Source: Halorubrum sp. DM2 (GTDB lineage Archaea > Halobacteriota > Halobacteria > Halobacteriales > Haloferacaceae). From it: a stretch of DNA of 64,000 nt. The stretch lies in assembly GCF_901686465.1 (NCBI RefSeq), contig NZ_LR594487.1:1237650-1301649 (forward strand), in the 5' to 3' direction. Numbering within the stretch: position 1 is the first letter of the stretch; every line of letters begins with the position of its first letter. The notes beneath the pieces are model-generated. The model saw only the letters and a program-made list of their open reading frames with translations. It searched no databases and had not been told where the DNA came from. Below are positions 1-8,031 of this stretch, in pieces. The translations under genes and the position numbers were made by a program.

Positions 1-513
1 AAGCCGGCGGATGAGCTCGCCAACGAGCCAGCCGTAGTTGAACGTGTGATAGGCCGGCTGCTCACTTGGTTCAAACACTGGCTCGATTGCCTCCATTGCT
101 TCCACCACGGCGTCCCAGTCGCCCCAGTCTTCGGCTTGGTCGTCGAACTCGCCGTAGGGGATTCCGGCCGTGTGGCTGAGGACGTGTCTGATCGTGATCT
201 CGGCTTTTGTGGTGCCGGGGTCAGCGAATTCTGGCCAGTGGTCGATAACTTGGTCGTCGTAGTCGGCTTCGCCCTCTTCGACGAGTTGGTGGAGCCCGAC
301 GCCGGCATAGGGTTTTGTACACGAGAAGATGAGATGGCGCGTCTCAGGGGTTGTCGCTTCGCCTTCGGGGGCTGTCGTCCCACCGGCGAAATCAACCACA
401 AGCTCGCCGTCGACGTAGACTGCGAGTTGGCTCCCGTGATGGAGTCCGACGTCGAGTTGGCGGTCAAATTCAGCACGAAGCTGCTCGCGATCTGTCTCGG
501 ACAGTGCTGGCAT
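1..513 (-). CDS. Serine hydrolase, beta-lactamase family (5' part, runs off window)
   Basis: The minus strand is open from an ATG at 513 to the window edge, giving the first 171 residues of a class C beta-lactamase/esterase-type hydrolase. The catalytic SxxK motif is visible as SCTK near residue 66, and a YGW near residue 163 fits the YxN/YGW region of the fold. The product begins MPALSETDREQL and has no signal peptide, so a cytoplasmic esterase or peptidase-like role is more likely than antibiotic resistance. The C-terminal part with the third active-site motif lies outside the window. Family assignment is strong; the substrate is unknown. Confidence 0.85.
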   Translation of the reverse strand, partial: MPALSETDREQLRAEFDRQLDVGLHHGSQLAVYVDGELVVDFAGGTTAPEGEATTPETRHLIFSCTKPYAGVGLHQLVEEGEADYDDQVIDHWPEFADPGTTKAEITIRHVLSHTAGIPYGEFDDQAEDWGDWDAVVEAMEAIEPVFEPSEQPAYHTFNYGWLVGELIRRL

Positions 514-648
514 GGTTGACACTACTGACAACAATCATTAAAGATTCGCCCCAACCGAGTTGATGTCCGCGGCATGGCGACCGTGTTACATCCTTCCCAG
601 TGACCGTTGTCGGCAGGTCTATGCGGAACAACTCAGTTTGTGACTGTA

Positions 649-933
649 TTAGTCGAGGTTGTTGCTCTGGCTGCGTTCACGGAACTCATGAAGGAGTTTG
701 GTAGCAGATTTGTCGGTTGACGCCTCCTTTTCTGCGGCGAATCCTCTCATCTCACTTGGTGAACGGACGGCTTCGACCACTACATCACCCGATTCTGTCT
801 CACAGAATATGATCCGCCCGGGAGCCTTGATGCCCAACTTCTCACGGATTCGTTTAGGAATCTGTGTTTGGCCGTCTTCAGAGACTACTACGGCCTCCTT
901 GTCTTGGCTCTGTGGATCTGTGTTCTCTTCCAT
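649..933 (-). CDS. AbrB/SpoVT-type DNA-binding protein
   Basis: A 94-residue protein with a central swapped-hairpin AbrB motif: VVVSEDGQTQIPKRIREKLG (residues about 15-34) followed by PGRIIFCETESGDVVVEAV. Such proteins act as antitoxins or autoregulators. It lies 24 bp downstream of the HTH gene at 958-1512 on the same strand, so the two probably form a bicistronic unit. No PIN or other toxin gene is adjacent, so a regulatory role is as likely as an antitoxin role. Confidence 0.85.
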   Translation of the reverse strand: MEENTDPQSQDKEAVVVSEDGQTQIPKRIREKLGIKAPGRIIFCETESGDVVVEAVRSPSEMRGFAAEKEASTDKSATKLLHEFRERSQSNNLD

Positions 934-957
934 GATTACTTACTGCGTGTTTGCTAC

Positions 958-1512
958 CTAATCATTTTCACGCGTATCGATGGGATCCTCAGAGTGGTTT
1001 GCTCCGGCCCTGTCTGGGTAGCGTTGATACGCGTCGAGTGCGGTATTCACGATCGAAATCCGGTGGCGGAGTGTTTCCCACTCATTAGCTCGGTCTCTGA
1101 CGTGCCGAGTTGTCGCTGCTGTCTCAGTGGTCGCAGCCTGCGCTCGGAGGTCGCTGGGTGAGTTTGCTGAACTGTCTTTGGCGAACTCTTCGATTCGCTG
1201 TTGTATGTCTGTCTTCAGTTCGACCAGCTCCTCGTAGCTCTCGTTTTCGATGAGTTCTCGAACTGCTTGGAATCGGGAATACAGCGGATCTGGCTCGTAC
1301 CGTGTCGCGCTCTCGCCAGCCACCGACTGAACGATATTTATTTCGACAAGGCGCTTGAGATGTCTACGGGCAGTGGATTCTGCGACCGCAGCCTCTGTCG
1401 CGATGTACGATACCGTTCGGGGTTGATCGAGCGTTTGTGTCACCGACTGAACTCGCTCGAAGGCGGTCGTGTGTTCTTTCCATGTCTCAACACCCCGACT
1501 CGTACTGTCCAT
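958..1512 (-). CDS. Winged-helix transcriptional regulator
   Basis: A 184-residue protein. Residues about 20-75 form a winged HTH (AVAESTARRHLKRLVEINIV), with a charged helical tail from about 80 onward (ELVELKTDIQQRIEEFAKDS) that probably dimerises. It resembles the haloarchaeal DUF7342-type regulators often encoded beside an AbrB gene, which is the arrangement here. The start MDSTSRG at 1512 is the only good ATG. DNA binding is inferred from the fold; the targets are unknown. Confidence 0.8.
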   Translation of the reverse strand: MDSTSRGVETWKEHTTAFERVQSVTQTLDQPRTVSYIATEAAVAESTARRHLKRLVEINIVQSVAGESATRYEPDPLYSRFQAVRELIENESYEELVELKTDIQQRIEEFAKDSSANSPSDLRAQAATTETAATTRHVRDRANEWETLRHRISIVNTALDAYQRYPDRAGANHSEDPIDTREND

Positions 1513-1715
1513 ACCGTCTTCGGGGATGTCGTCTCAATAAAACTACCTCCGAGGTGCTTGACACAGTGATCGGATGGTCAGGGTTCTAGTACGATATTAG
1601 TCACAATTGTGAGGAGAGCGTCCACCACCGCTATTACGGGTATCGCCGATAGCTAATCTAGTACAATGGGTTGCGGCCCACATGAGGCGGTCCCAACAGG
1701 AGGTGACCGACGTCA

Positions 1716-2168
1716 ATGACAGACGATTCCACCACAGCGGAACGCGATGGAGTAGAATATCCTGAAGTCCTCCGGGTCGAGGTCGGCTCCACCGAAGAAA
1801 TGTTTGCTGACGCGATCGCGACCGCAGAAGCGTTTGAGACTGGAGAGACTGAGTCACGAGGAGTTACTGAGGCAGTCCTGACGTTCGAAAGTATCGGCCA
1901 ACTCTGGAAGGTATTTACTGCTCGTCGAATCGAACTTCTTGAGTCCCTACTAGCCGCACCAACTGAAGGCATCACACAACTGGCTGAGCGAGTTGACCAG
2001 CCATACGCAGTGGTTCATGAGGATGTCGAGGTGTTGGTCAATGCTGGTATTATCAAGTGGCGGGAGGCCGAGACTACATCTCAATTGTTCGCTCCATATG
2101 ACAGAGTCGAGATTGGGATTGTGCTGTCCCCCGGTCGAGCGGGAGATAGCCAAGATCCCTCTCGCTAA
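1716..2168 (+). CDS. HVO_A0114-type HTH regulator
   Basis: A 150-residue protein with the layout of haloarchaeal HVO_A0114-like DNA-binding proteins: LRVEVGSTEEMFADAIATAE at the N-terminus, a VLTFESIGQLWKVFTARR linker, then a winged helix (ELLESLLAAPTEGITQLAER, HEDVEVLVNAGIIKWRE). The ATG at 1716 has a strong Shine-Dalgarno match (AGGAGGTGA, about 1698-1706), which supports this start. The family often acts as an antitoxin-like or autoregulatory partner; no partner gene follows. A long inverted repeat lies 76 bp downstream. Confidence 0.8.
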   Translation: MTDDSTTAERDGVEYPEVLRVEVGSTEEMFADAIATAEAFETGETESRGVTEAVLTFESIGQLWKVFTARRIELLESLLAAPTEGITQLAERVDQPYAVVHEDVEVLVNAGIIKWREAETTSQLFAPYDRVEIGIVLSPGRAGDSQDPSR

Positions 2169-2243
2169 CTGCCTCATCTTAAGATCTATCTCCGACACCC
2201 ATTGAGTCAGAGGTCCATAATGTCACGGCAAAGTGGAATCGCT

Positions 2244-2286
2244 CTTAACCAACAAACGCAAGGCATTCTGAATATTGTTGGTTAAG
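2244..2286. repeat. Long inverted repeat, copy 1 (TTAACCAAC type)
   Basis: A perfect 12-bp inverted repeat, CTTAACCAACAA and TTGTTGGTTAAG, separated by 19 bp. Three further sites with the same TTAACCAAC/GTTGGTTAA arms lie at 38215, 41574 and 47036. This copy lies between the 3' ends of a plus-strand HTH gene and a minus-strand VOC gene, so it is not in an obvious promoter. The wide spacing and AT-rich arms suggest an operator or recombination site rather than a terminator hairpin. Confidence 0.75.
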
Positions 2287-2391
2287 GCTGGTTAGACTGT
2301 ACTTCAGTGCTTGATGTTTGTATTGCTCGTATCTGCTTGCTAGCGGGAGCATTATTGTAGCGATTGACCACCGCTGGATTGCCCGCTGTGA

Positions 2392-3231
2392 TTACTCGTC
2401 CGTTACAACCAACCCGAAATACCGGTGGCCGACAGGATGGGTTACTGGGAGCCACTCAACTGACCGATCGGCGATTGACTCTGTAGTGAGATTCTCAAAT
2501 CCGTGGTTGGCGTCGCGTTCATATCCGATAAGATATGCGGCCGGCGATGTACCGATCCGGGAAACCCGTTCAGCAAGCCACCCGTCCCCGGTAGGCTCCG
2601 CAAGCACCACCGGCAGGTCAGGGAAAGATGCGATGTTAGCGTGGAGATCAGCGCTTGTGGTTCGCGTTGGTTCGTGGGTGTCGAAGGCAGTCGTGAACGC
2701 ATCAACCGCGGTCGCCAAGTCCGGTACACCGATGACTACTGTGTTGACTCCCCGTATTGGCGACGTAGCAAGGTCACCTGTGGGCTGAACGCGCCGTTTC
2801 CGTGGCGTACGGTCTTCGATCAGAAATGGGAGGCGAGTCCCGGGGTCACTGCCTTCAAGTGACGTGAGATCCCACTCAACGAGTGTTCCGTCTTCACGCT
2901 CTCGCTCGTAGGCTGTGGGACCATTGGCGGTAACGCCACGATCGCGAAGCGTTACGGTCGTTCTCTCGATATCGTCGACGCCGATAGCCCACGCACACGG
3001 GCCGGTGTTGTTATCAATCGCATTGTTCCACCACGGCGAGTGAGTGTTGGTGGTGTGTTTCGAGATGAGCTCGATATAGCTGCCATCTGGGAAGCCGACA
3101 ATCGCCATATGAGTGACCCCATTCGAGTGGTGACCGCCATATTCAACGGGGAGTCCGGCTGCCGAGAACGCCTCAGTGAGACGGTCGAGATCACGGCCTG
3201 CGACGGTTACGTGGTCGATTCTGTGATCCAT
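2392..3231 (-). CDS. VOC (glyoxalase-like) family protein
   Basis: A 279-residue protein starting MDHRIDHVTVAGRDLDRL, the typical opening of a vicinal-oxygen-chelate module. A second beta-alpha-beta repeat starts near NTVVIGVPDLATAVDAF (about residue 155). The N-terminal HV and the SYIEL segment supply likely metal or substrate contacts of the glyoxalase-like type. A longer frame exists to 3276, but ATG at 3231 begins the conserved domain and is preferred. It may be a dioxygenase, lyase or binding protein; the substrate is unknown. Confidence 0.85.
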   Translation of the reverse strand: MDHRIDHVTVAGRDLDRLTEAFSAAGLPVEYGGHHSNGVTHMAIVGFPDGSYIELISKHTTNTHSPWWNNAIDNNTGPCAWAIGVDDIERTTVTLRDRGVTANGPTAYEREREDGTLVEWDLTSLEGSDPGTRLPFLIEDRTPRKRRVQPTGDLATSPIRGVNTVVIGVPDLATAVDAFTTAFDTHEPTRTTSADLHANIASFPDLPVVLAEPTGDGWLAERVSRIGTSPAAYLIGYERDANHGFENLTTESIADRSVEWLPVTHPVGHRYFGLVVTDE

Positions 3232-3536
3232 GGCACAGGGCGTGTGCCGACAATCAAAGTGATTTCGACGACACAAGAGCCAATCAGCAAGCTCAGCGAT
3301 CCAAACACGACACTCGAGATCTACACCACTGATGCCAGCTCAACGTCGGTTTTCTTTGATATCGCTCTGTTGAAACCCTATTCTTCAGACAGTTTCTTGC
3401 CTGAAACGGCTGGTCGATGAAGACTGCGTGCTGACCGCACGTCCATCTGGTAGATTTGTATGCTAATCTGCGAGCGTACTAGATACGGGGATTAATTTAG
3501 TATCTGCCACTCATGATTCTAGAATAGCGATACAAA

Positions 3537-4031
3537 ATGGGCAAAGATAACGAAAATAGTCGTGAAAATCTGAGGCAGCAGGTGGTTGGGCAGAAACGAG
3601 ATATGCTCTTGGAGAGAGTCTACGACACCACAAAGTTCGCAGATCTCGACAAAAAGACACGCGAACGAGGATACGAAGGGACAGAACCCATCGTTCAGCG
3701 TGGCATACGTTCGGAGGATCCATTTGACTTCTATCAAGTTATCCGCCACTATACTAACGAGGACAACCGAGCGATAGCCACGTGGATCGGCCTAGACCCT
3801 GAAAAAGTCGACAGCGGTGAGGTATCGTATGATATGATAGAGGAGTTGGACGAGATTCAGGACCTAGAAATGGATATACATGAACTATACCCGCTTATTG
3901 TTGCTTTTCTAAATGATGAGGGAATCGGTTTTCGAGCAACCAGTACTAGTATTGAAGAAAATGAGTTAGATAACAGTATTCTTCGAAACGCACTCAAAGA
4001 ATCGTTCCAGACATCCAAAGAGGAGGAATAG
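3537..4031 (+). CDS. Cargo gene of cassette A, unknown function
   Basis: A 164-residue, highly charged soluble protein starting MGKDNENSREN. It is predicted to be mainly helical, with no membrane segment and no motif I recognise. The middle (FYQVIRHYTNEDNRAIATWI) looks like a compact helical domain, and the tail is Glu/Ser-rich (SFQTSKEEE). The stop codon uses the first base of the nested element at 4031, so the native C-terminus may have been trimmed. It is the only gene of the 886-bp cassette and the longest cargo among the cassettes here. Confidence 0.7.
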   Translation: MGKDNENSRENLRQQVVGQKRDMLLERVYDTTKFADLDKKTRERGYEGTEPIVQRGIRSEDPFDFYQVIRHYTNEDNRAIATWIGLDPEKVDSGEVSYDMIEELDEIQDLEMDIHELYPLIVAFLNDEGIGFRATSTSIEENELDNSILRNALKESFQTSKEEE

Positions 4032-4174
4032 GCTCTGTTGAAATCCCTTCTTTAGACAGATTCTCGCCTGAAGCAGCCGATCACTGAGGAGTGTATTTTG
4101 AGCGATTCGTGAGTTCCCTGTATTGAGCGCAACCGGGTCAACACGTATCACCTGTTGAGGATTTCAACAGAGCC
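4031..4174 (+). mobile_element. 144-bp MITE with the same ends, nested in cassette A
   Basis: It begins GGCTCTGTTGAAATCCC and ends GAGGATTTCAACAGAGCC, so it has both termini of the family but only about 110 bp between them and no gene. There is no matching 8-bp duplication (GAGGAATA before, AGCGATCT after). It is followed by a second right end of the outer cassette (about 4175-4248). A recombination between two elements explains this tandem right-end arrangement better than a simple nested insertion. Confidence 0.75.
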
Positions 4175-4583
4175 AGCGATCTGTAAGTCTCCTATACTGA
4201 CCGCAGGGGGAGGCAAACATATCACTCTCTGAGGATTTCAACAGAGCTTTTGATATCAATGGTGACCAAGCGTTCCAAATTGACGTTTATGACCAGCATA
4301 GCGGAGGTCAACGGCGCACAGGACTTAGAGCAGCATACCGTGTGCCTGTTCCGTAATCTGATGTGAGGGATATTGACGGAATAATTCGGTTATACTCTTA
4401 TATTATCTGGCCACAATCTCTACTTGGGGGTATGGCACACGACTCCCGTATTCGTGCGTTGAGTACCAACACGCCGGTCTCTACACTTTTCGTACGTCGG
4501 ATACCACCTGACAGTCTTGGTGAAGAAGTCTATTTGTGAGTTCTCACCGTCCCTATTGAGATTCGCTCTGACTGGTCTGGATC

Positions 4584-6860
4584 TCATCGCCCAAGTAACC
4601 GAGACAAGAACCCACTGGACTCGTCTTCCGGTTCGCTGGACTCCCTGTCGTTTGATTTGGAATCATCTTCGTCCATCTTGGATGCTGTCTCGTCACGCAG
4701 CAATTCTTCAACTGAGAATCCAACCCATTCCGCAAACTCCTCAGGGGCTCCAATATACACGCTCGTCGCTGATTTCTCTGACATGAATCGTTTTGGAAGT
4801 CGCTTTTCGTAGTCGTAGACCTCGTAGCCTTCTCGATCGAAATTGGCTGTGATCGCCCCTGGTTCTGACTCGAATGTGACACGGTCGCCCTGAATATCTC
4901 GCTGCCACATCAACCGGCCTGTATTGTATTCTTTTTCTGCTGGCTCATCAGCTGGGAAGTACTCAGGCGGATCCCGGCCTGCCTCCTCATAGAAGTCACA
5001 CATGATCTGGCGGACATCCTCAATCGTGCCGGTCCCATCGGTCCACGGCTTCTCGGTGACCATCCGGCGAGCGATGTAACTGAAGATAGGATTCTGCCGT
5101 TCCAATACCTCTGATAGGTCCTCCTGTGCGTCGCGGAATCCTGGGTCTTCAGGGTTCGAAGGGAACGACACGTCCATGCTGAGGATCTTCATCCGATTGC
5201 GGAACTCGGATTTGGGGAGCGCATCGTTCGTGGTGAAAATCAGGCATGGCTGATCTACACTCGTTGGCGTCCAGTCACCCCAGTAGTTGCGGATCGGACT
5301 CCACCGCTGGATTTTCTCTTTTTCTGCGTCGATGATAGCGTACGGGAAGCATGTATCCCACTCACGGATCCCACGAACCTCCTTGACGCCGATCTCGTCA
5401 GCATCGACGCCGGAGATGACCGTGTTATCGGAAATGAGCCGGAGGATATATTCTGTGAGTTTGTCCTTCCCCGCGTCGCTTTTGCCTTCGATGTAGAGGT
5501 GCTGGAGAACGTTATCAAGGGTTCGGGACGGCGATGACAATTCCTCAGCGTACTGGTTCGCAAATGGGGCCCAGAAGCCGTAGAGAAATGCCTCGTACAT
5601 CTGGGCCATCACCGCTTCTTCAGACTGCGTGTGGCCGTGCTTTTCCACTGTCTCGATGTAATCTTGAATCGTTTTGAGACAGTGATCGAGGACTTCGGAT
5701 GTTGGTTCATCGGTGGCAACGAGGATCATCTCATCGTCTTCGCCGATGACGACCTGTTCGGCCTCCGGGAGGACAGACATGGTCGGGATCGATGTCGACT
5801 CCTTGACTTGGTTGTTGTACGCGCTCATCGGGGCCGTGATACTGTGGTCCTCGATCGTCGCTCCGTTATCTCGAAGTCTCGATCCGAACCTGTCTGCGGT
5901 GTCTTTATCGACTTTGCTGGTCCCCATCCGGATCTTTTCGTCTGTGGTTCGGACGCGCGGTCGGTCAAGGGCGTCAGTCAGTCCCGTTTCGTGATCTGAC
6001 TCGACGAGTCCAACATCTGGTGACTCATCTGCTGTCTCTTCCTTCTCACCCTCTCGTTTGTCGACATCGTCGGGCTCCACGATGCTTCGGTCAGCGTTTT
6101 CAGGTTCCTCGACGAACGCGACGGTCTCGTCTGCCTCATTTGGGTCATCGACAACGGCGGTAACCTGATCAGCAACGTCTTTTAGATCCTCGACGGCGTC
6201 TTGGTTGAGTGCGGCTGTGTCACTGACATCGAGGTCACCAGCGCCGACCCAGTACTCAATCCGATTCTCCCGCTCTTCTGGCGAGTCGGCTTGCTCTAAT
6301 GCGTCGACTAACCCCTCTAGGAGTGTTTGATCGCTGTACCCCTCACGGTATTCGTCGATGAATCGCTTGAACTCCGAATCTAACTCCGTTCCCACCTCGG
6401 TCGTCAACACAGCGATCTGGTTTGTGTGGTATTCCCAGGAGTTTCGAGAGAGATTCGCTGACCCGTGAACGAGTTTTACCGTCTCGTCTGGCATGACGAT
6501 CCGGTAGATCTTCGAATGAACGGTCTTCTGGTTCTTCAATCGGACTGTGAGGCGATCGTCTTCCCGAAGTTGAACGAGTGACTTTGCGGTCGCCACTTCG
6601 TTCACCCGCTCTGCGTAGTCATCAGAATTGCCGATAAGCACATCCAAAGAGCCGATATCATACTCAGTCAGCATTTTCACCATCAGATCTGGAGTTTCTG
6701 CGTACGTGACCGCATCCACATGCTGAGCTCCTTCGAACAAATCTAAGAAGTCACTGCGGTCTTTCACCATCGCCAGACGATATTTTGCCGCGCCTGACCC
6801 GTAGAACTCAGGCATATCGGGGTACTTGTCGAATGACACGTTTGCCGTAACTTCGTCCAT
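4584..6860 (-). CDS. PLD-like nuclease fused to SF3-like helicase/ATPase
   Basis: A 758-residue protein with three parts. Residues 1-190 form a phospholipase D-type nuclease domain with one HKD-like motif, HSKIYRI (about 114) and GSANLSRNSWE (about 134); a single motif implies dimerisation. Residues 190-390 are an acidic linker. Residues 440-690 form an SF3-helicase-like P-loop module: Walker A GKSDAGKDK near 460, an acidic Walker B-like IIDAEKE, and a sensor-like FTTNDALPKSEFRNR near 541. No primase domain is present. It stands alone on this strand. Roles in plasmid replication or phage defence are both plausible; I know of no characterised protein with this fusion. Confidence 0.75.
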   Translation of the reverse strand: MDEVTANVSFDKYPDMPEFYGSGAAKYRLAMVKDRSDFLDLFEGAQHVDAVTYAETPDLMVKMLTEYDIGSLDVLIGNSDDYAERVNEVATAKSLVQLREDDRLTVRLKNQKTVHSKIYRIVMPDETVKLVHGSANLSRNSWEYHTNQIAVLTTEVGTELDSEFKRFIDEYREGYSDQTLLEGLVDALEQADSPEERENRIEYWVGAGDLDVSDTAALNQDAVEDLKDVADQVTAVVDDPNEADETVAFVEEPENADRSIVEPDDVDKREGEKEETADESPDVGLVESDHETGLTDALDRPRVRTTDEKIRMGTSKVDKDTADRFGSRLRDNGATIEDHSITAPMSAYNNQVKESTSIPTMSVLPEAEQVVIGEDDEMILVATDEPTSEVLDHCLKTIQDYIETVEKHGHTQSEEAVMAQMYEAFLYGFWAPFANQYAEELSSPSRTLDNVLQHLYIEGKSDAGKDKLTEYILRLISDNTVISGVDADEIGVKEVRGIREWDTCFPYAIIDAEKEKIQRWSPIRNYWGDWTPTSVDQPCLIFTTNDALPKSEFRNRMKILSMDVSFPSNPEDPGFRDAQEDLSEVLERQNPIFSYIARRMVTEKPWTDGTGTIEDVRQIMCDFYEEAGRDPPEYFPADEPAEKEYNTGRLMWQRDIQGDRVTFESEPGAITANFDREGYEVYDYEKRLPKRFMSEKSATSVYIGAPEEFAEWVGFSVEELLRDETASKMDEDDSKSNDRESSEPEDESSGFLSRLLGR

Positions 6861-7115
6861 AGTAGTGGCAACCGGCTAATATGAATAAAAACTGCGCCAA
6901 GGGCGGCGGAAGTGATCAGAGAGACTCTGTTGGAATTGTGTTCTTCAGCGAAAAAGAAACCAGCGTCTATGACACTACCACGGAACTATTCTGTGTAGGT
7001 GGAGCGAGACGGGACTGGGATGATCTCCCTGTGACCGTTGTCTGATAGACCTAATCTTTTCTCAACACCTCTCAGATACCTATCTATTAAGTATATGTAC
7101 GCAAAGTTACAGAAC

Positions 7116-7895
7116 ATGACCCAGCAACACATTTCCACTCAGATGATTCCCGAACGAGACGAGCCAGCACTGTATATCAATCCCAACTCTGAACAGATCG
7201 CAGCCTTCGCAGAGGAAGCAGTAACAGTTGAGGACCAGCCTAGGGTCCGGCTGCTCGCAGACTCAGATGAAATCAAAGACGCCCTCTACAGCTTCCTCAC
7301 GGCCTCGAAGATAGCTGAACTGATCCACCGAGATCAACTCAGTCTCCGAACACTTGCAGAGCCAGTCCAGAATACCATCTTCACAACCGAATCTGAGGCT
7401 GTAGTTCCTGTGATGGGCAAGTACAGTATTTCGAGCTCGGACCCCGAACTGGTCTCATCAGTTTACGGTGAGTTCGACTCCAGATTCGAAGCAGCCGAGC
7501 AGTATCACCTCCGGACACCTGCCCTCTCGGTAGTAAACCAGACTCTCCGGGAGGAGATCGGCGATGCTACCGCAGACGAACTCAACGAAGTCCTCGCACA
7601 CGCTGAAGAGATTTCCAACAGCAACGAATATCTCAGTATCGTTGAGATCATGCTCATCCTCGCAGCTCGCAACGAGGTCCTCCTCTACGATATCTCGAAA
7701 TGGGGCGAGGATACGGGGATCGCTTCGAAAGCAACCTTCTCGCGAGCCAAATCGGCACTTGAAGATACTGGCCTCATCAAGACTGAAAAAGTTCCACTCG
7801 ACGTCGGTCGGCCCCGCCTTCGGCTTCTCGCAACCGAAACGATCGCTACGGCAGACCTGAAAACGCTCTCTACCGAGATTTCCACCCCGTTTTGA
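7116..7895 (+). CDS. TbsP-like transcriptional regulator (DUF5821)
   Basis: About 259 residues resembling TbsP, a haloarchaeal regulator that acts with TrmB at gluconeogenic promoters. The signature C-terminal winged helix is clear: NEVLLYDISKWGEDTGIASK, ATFSRAKSALEDTGLI, EKVPLDVGRPRLRLL. The N-terminal half (ALYINPNSEQIAAF, RVRLLADSDEIKDAL) is the usual sensor-like domain. Upstream in-frame ATGs exist at 7095 and 7038; 7116 (MTQQHIST) best matches family length. The copy on this element may control a different target from the chromosomal one. Confidence 0.8.
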   Translation: MTQQHISTQMIPERDEPALYINPNSEQIAAFAEEAVTVEDQPRVRLLADSDEIKDALYSFLTASKIAELIHRDQLSLRTLAEPVQNTIFTTESEAVVPVMGKYSISSSDPELVSSVYGEFDSRFEAAEQYHLRTPALSVVNQTLREEIGDATADELNEVLAHAEEISNSNEYLSIVEIMLILAARNEVLLYDISKWGEDTGIASKATFSRAKSALEDTGLIKTEKVPLDVGRPRLRLLATETIATADLKTLSTEISTPF

Positions 7896-8031
7896 CATTC
7901 CTCCCGCTAAAAAGTGGGAATTCTCAGCCTCGCTGGAATATGAATCCAGACTGCGGTAAGTCCTGAACCCCTGTATCACCCCTGAAAATCGGAACTCAAT
8001 ATATAAAATCCCCATCCGGTTTCGACAAGAT

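Larger units (their letters stand above)
3363..4248 (+). mobile_element. Mobile insertion cassette A (IS6-like ends, no transposase)
   Basis: An 886-bp element bounded by CGCTCTGTTGAAACCC on the left and GAGGATTTCAACAGAGCT on the right, with a perfect 8-bp target duplication TTTGATAT (3355-3362 and 4249-4256). Terminal CTCTGTTGAAA and 8-bp duplications match the IS6/IS26 style (IS26 ends GGCACTGTTGCAAA), but no transposase is encoded, so movement would need one in trans. It carries one gene (3537-4031) reading from left end to right end. A second, smaller copy (4031-4174) lies inside it. Confidence 0.85.
3244..4356 (+). pseudogene. Reading frame interrupted by cassette A
   Basis: Removing cassette A and one TTTGATAT duplication joins the plus-strand frame before 3362 directly to the frame after 4257. 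It then reads continuously through ...TTLEIYTTDASSTSVF, FDINGDQAFQIDVYD and ends AAYRVPVP at a TAA (4354-4356). The product is not recognised; the beta-rich, acidic sequence is coding-like. The upstream limit is uncertain because the frame runs into the promoter region of the divergent VOC gene, so 3244 (GTG) is only a guess. It is probably the 3' part of a small, already decayed gene. Confidence 0.55.

Noticed and set aside
46-519. Plus-strand frame of 157 residues
   Set aside because: It is antisense to the serine hydrolase, whose SxxK motif and clean start on the minus strand are convincing.
3040-3420. 126-residue plus-strand frame ending in the cassette
   Set aside because: It overlaps the VOC gene antisense; only its last part is coding-like and is listed as the interrupted frame.
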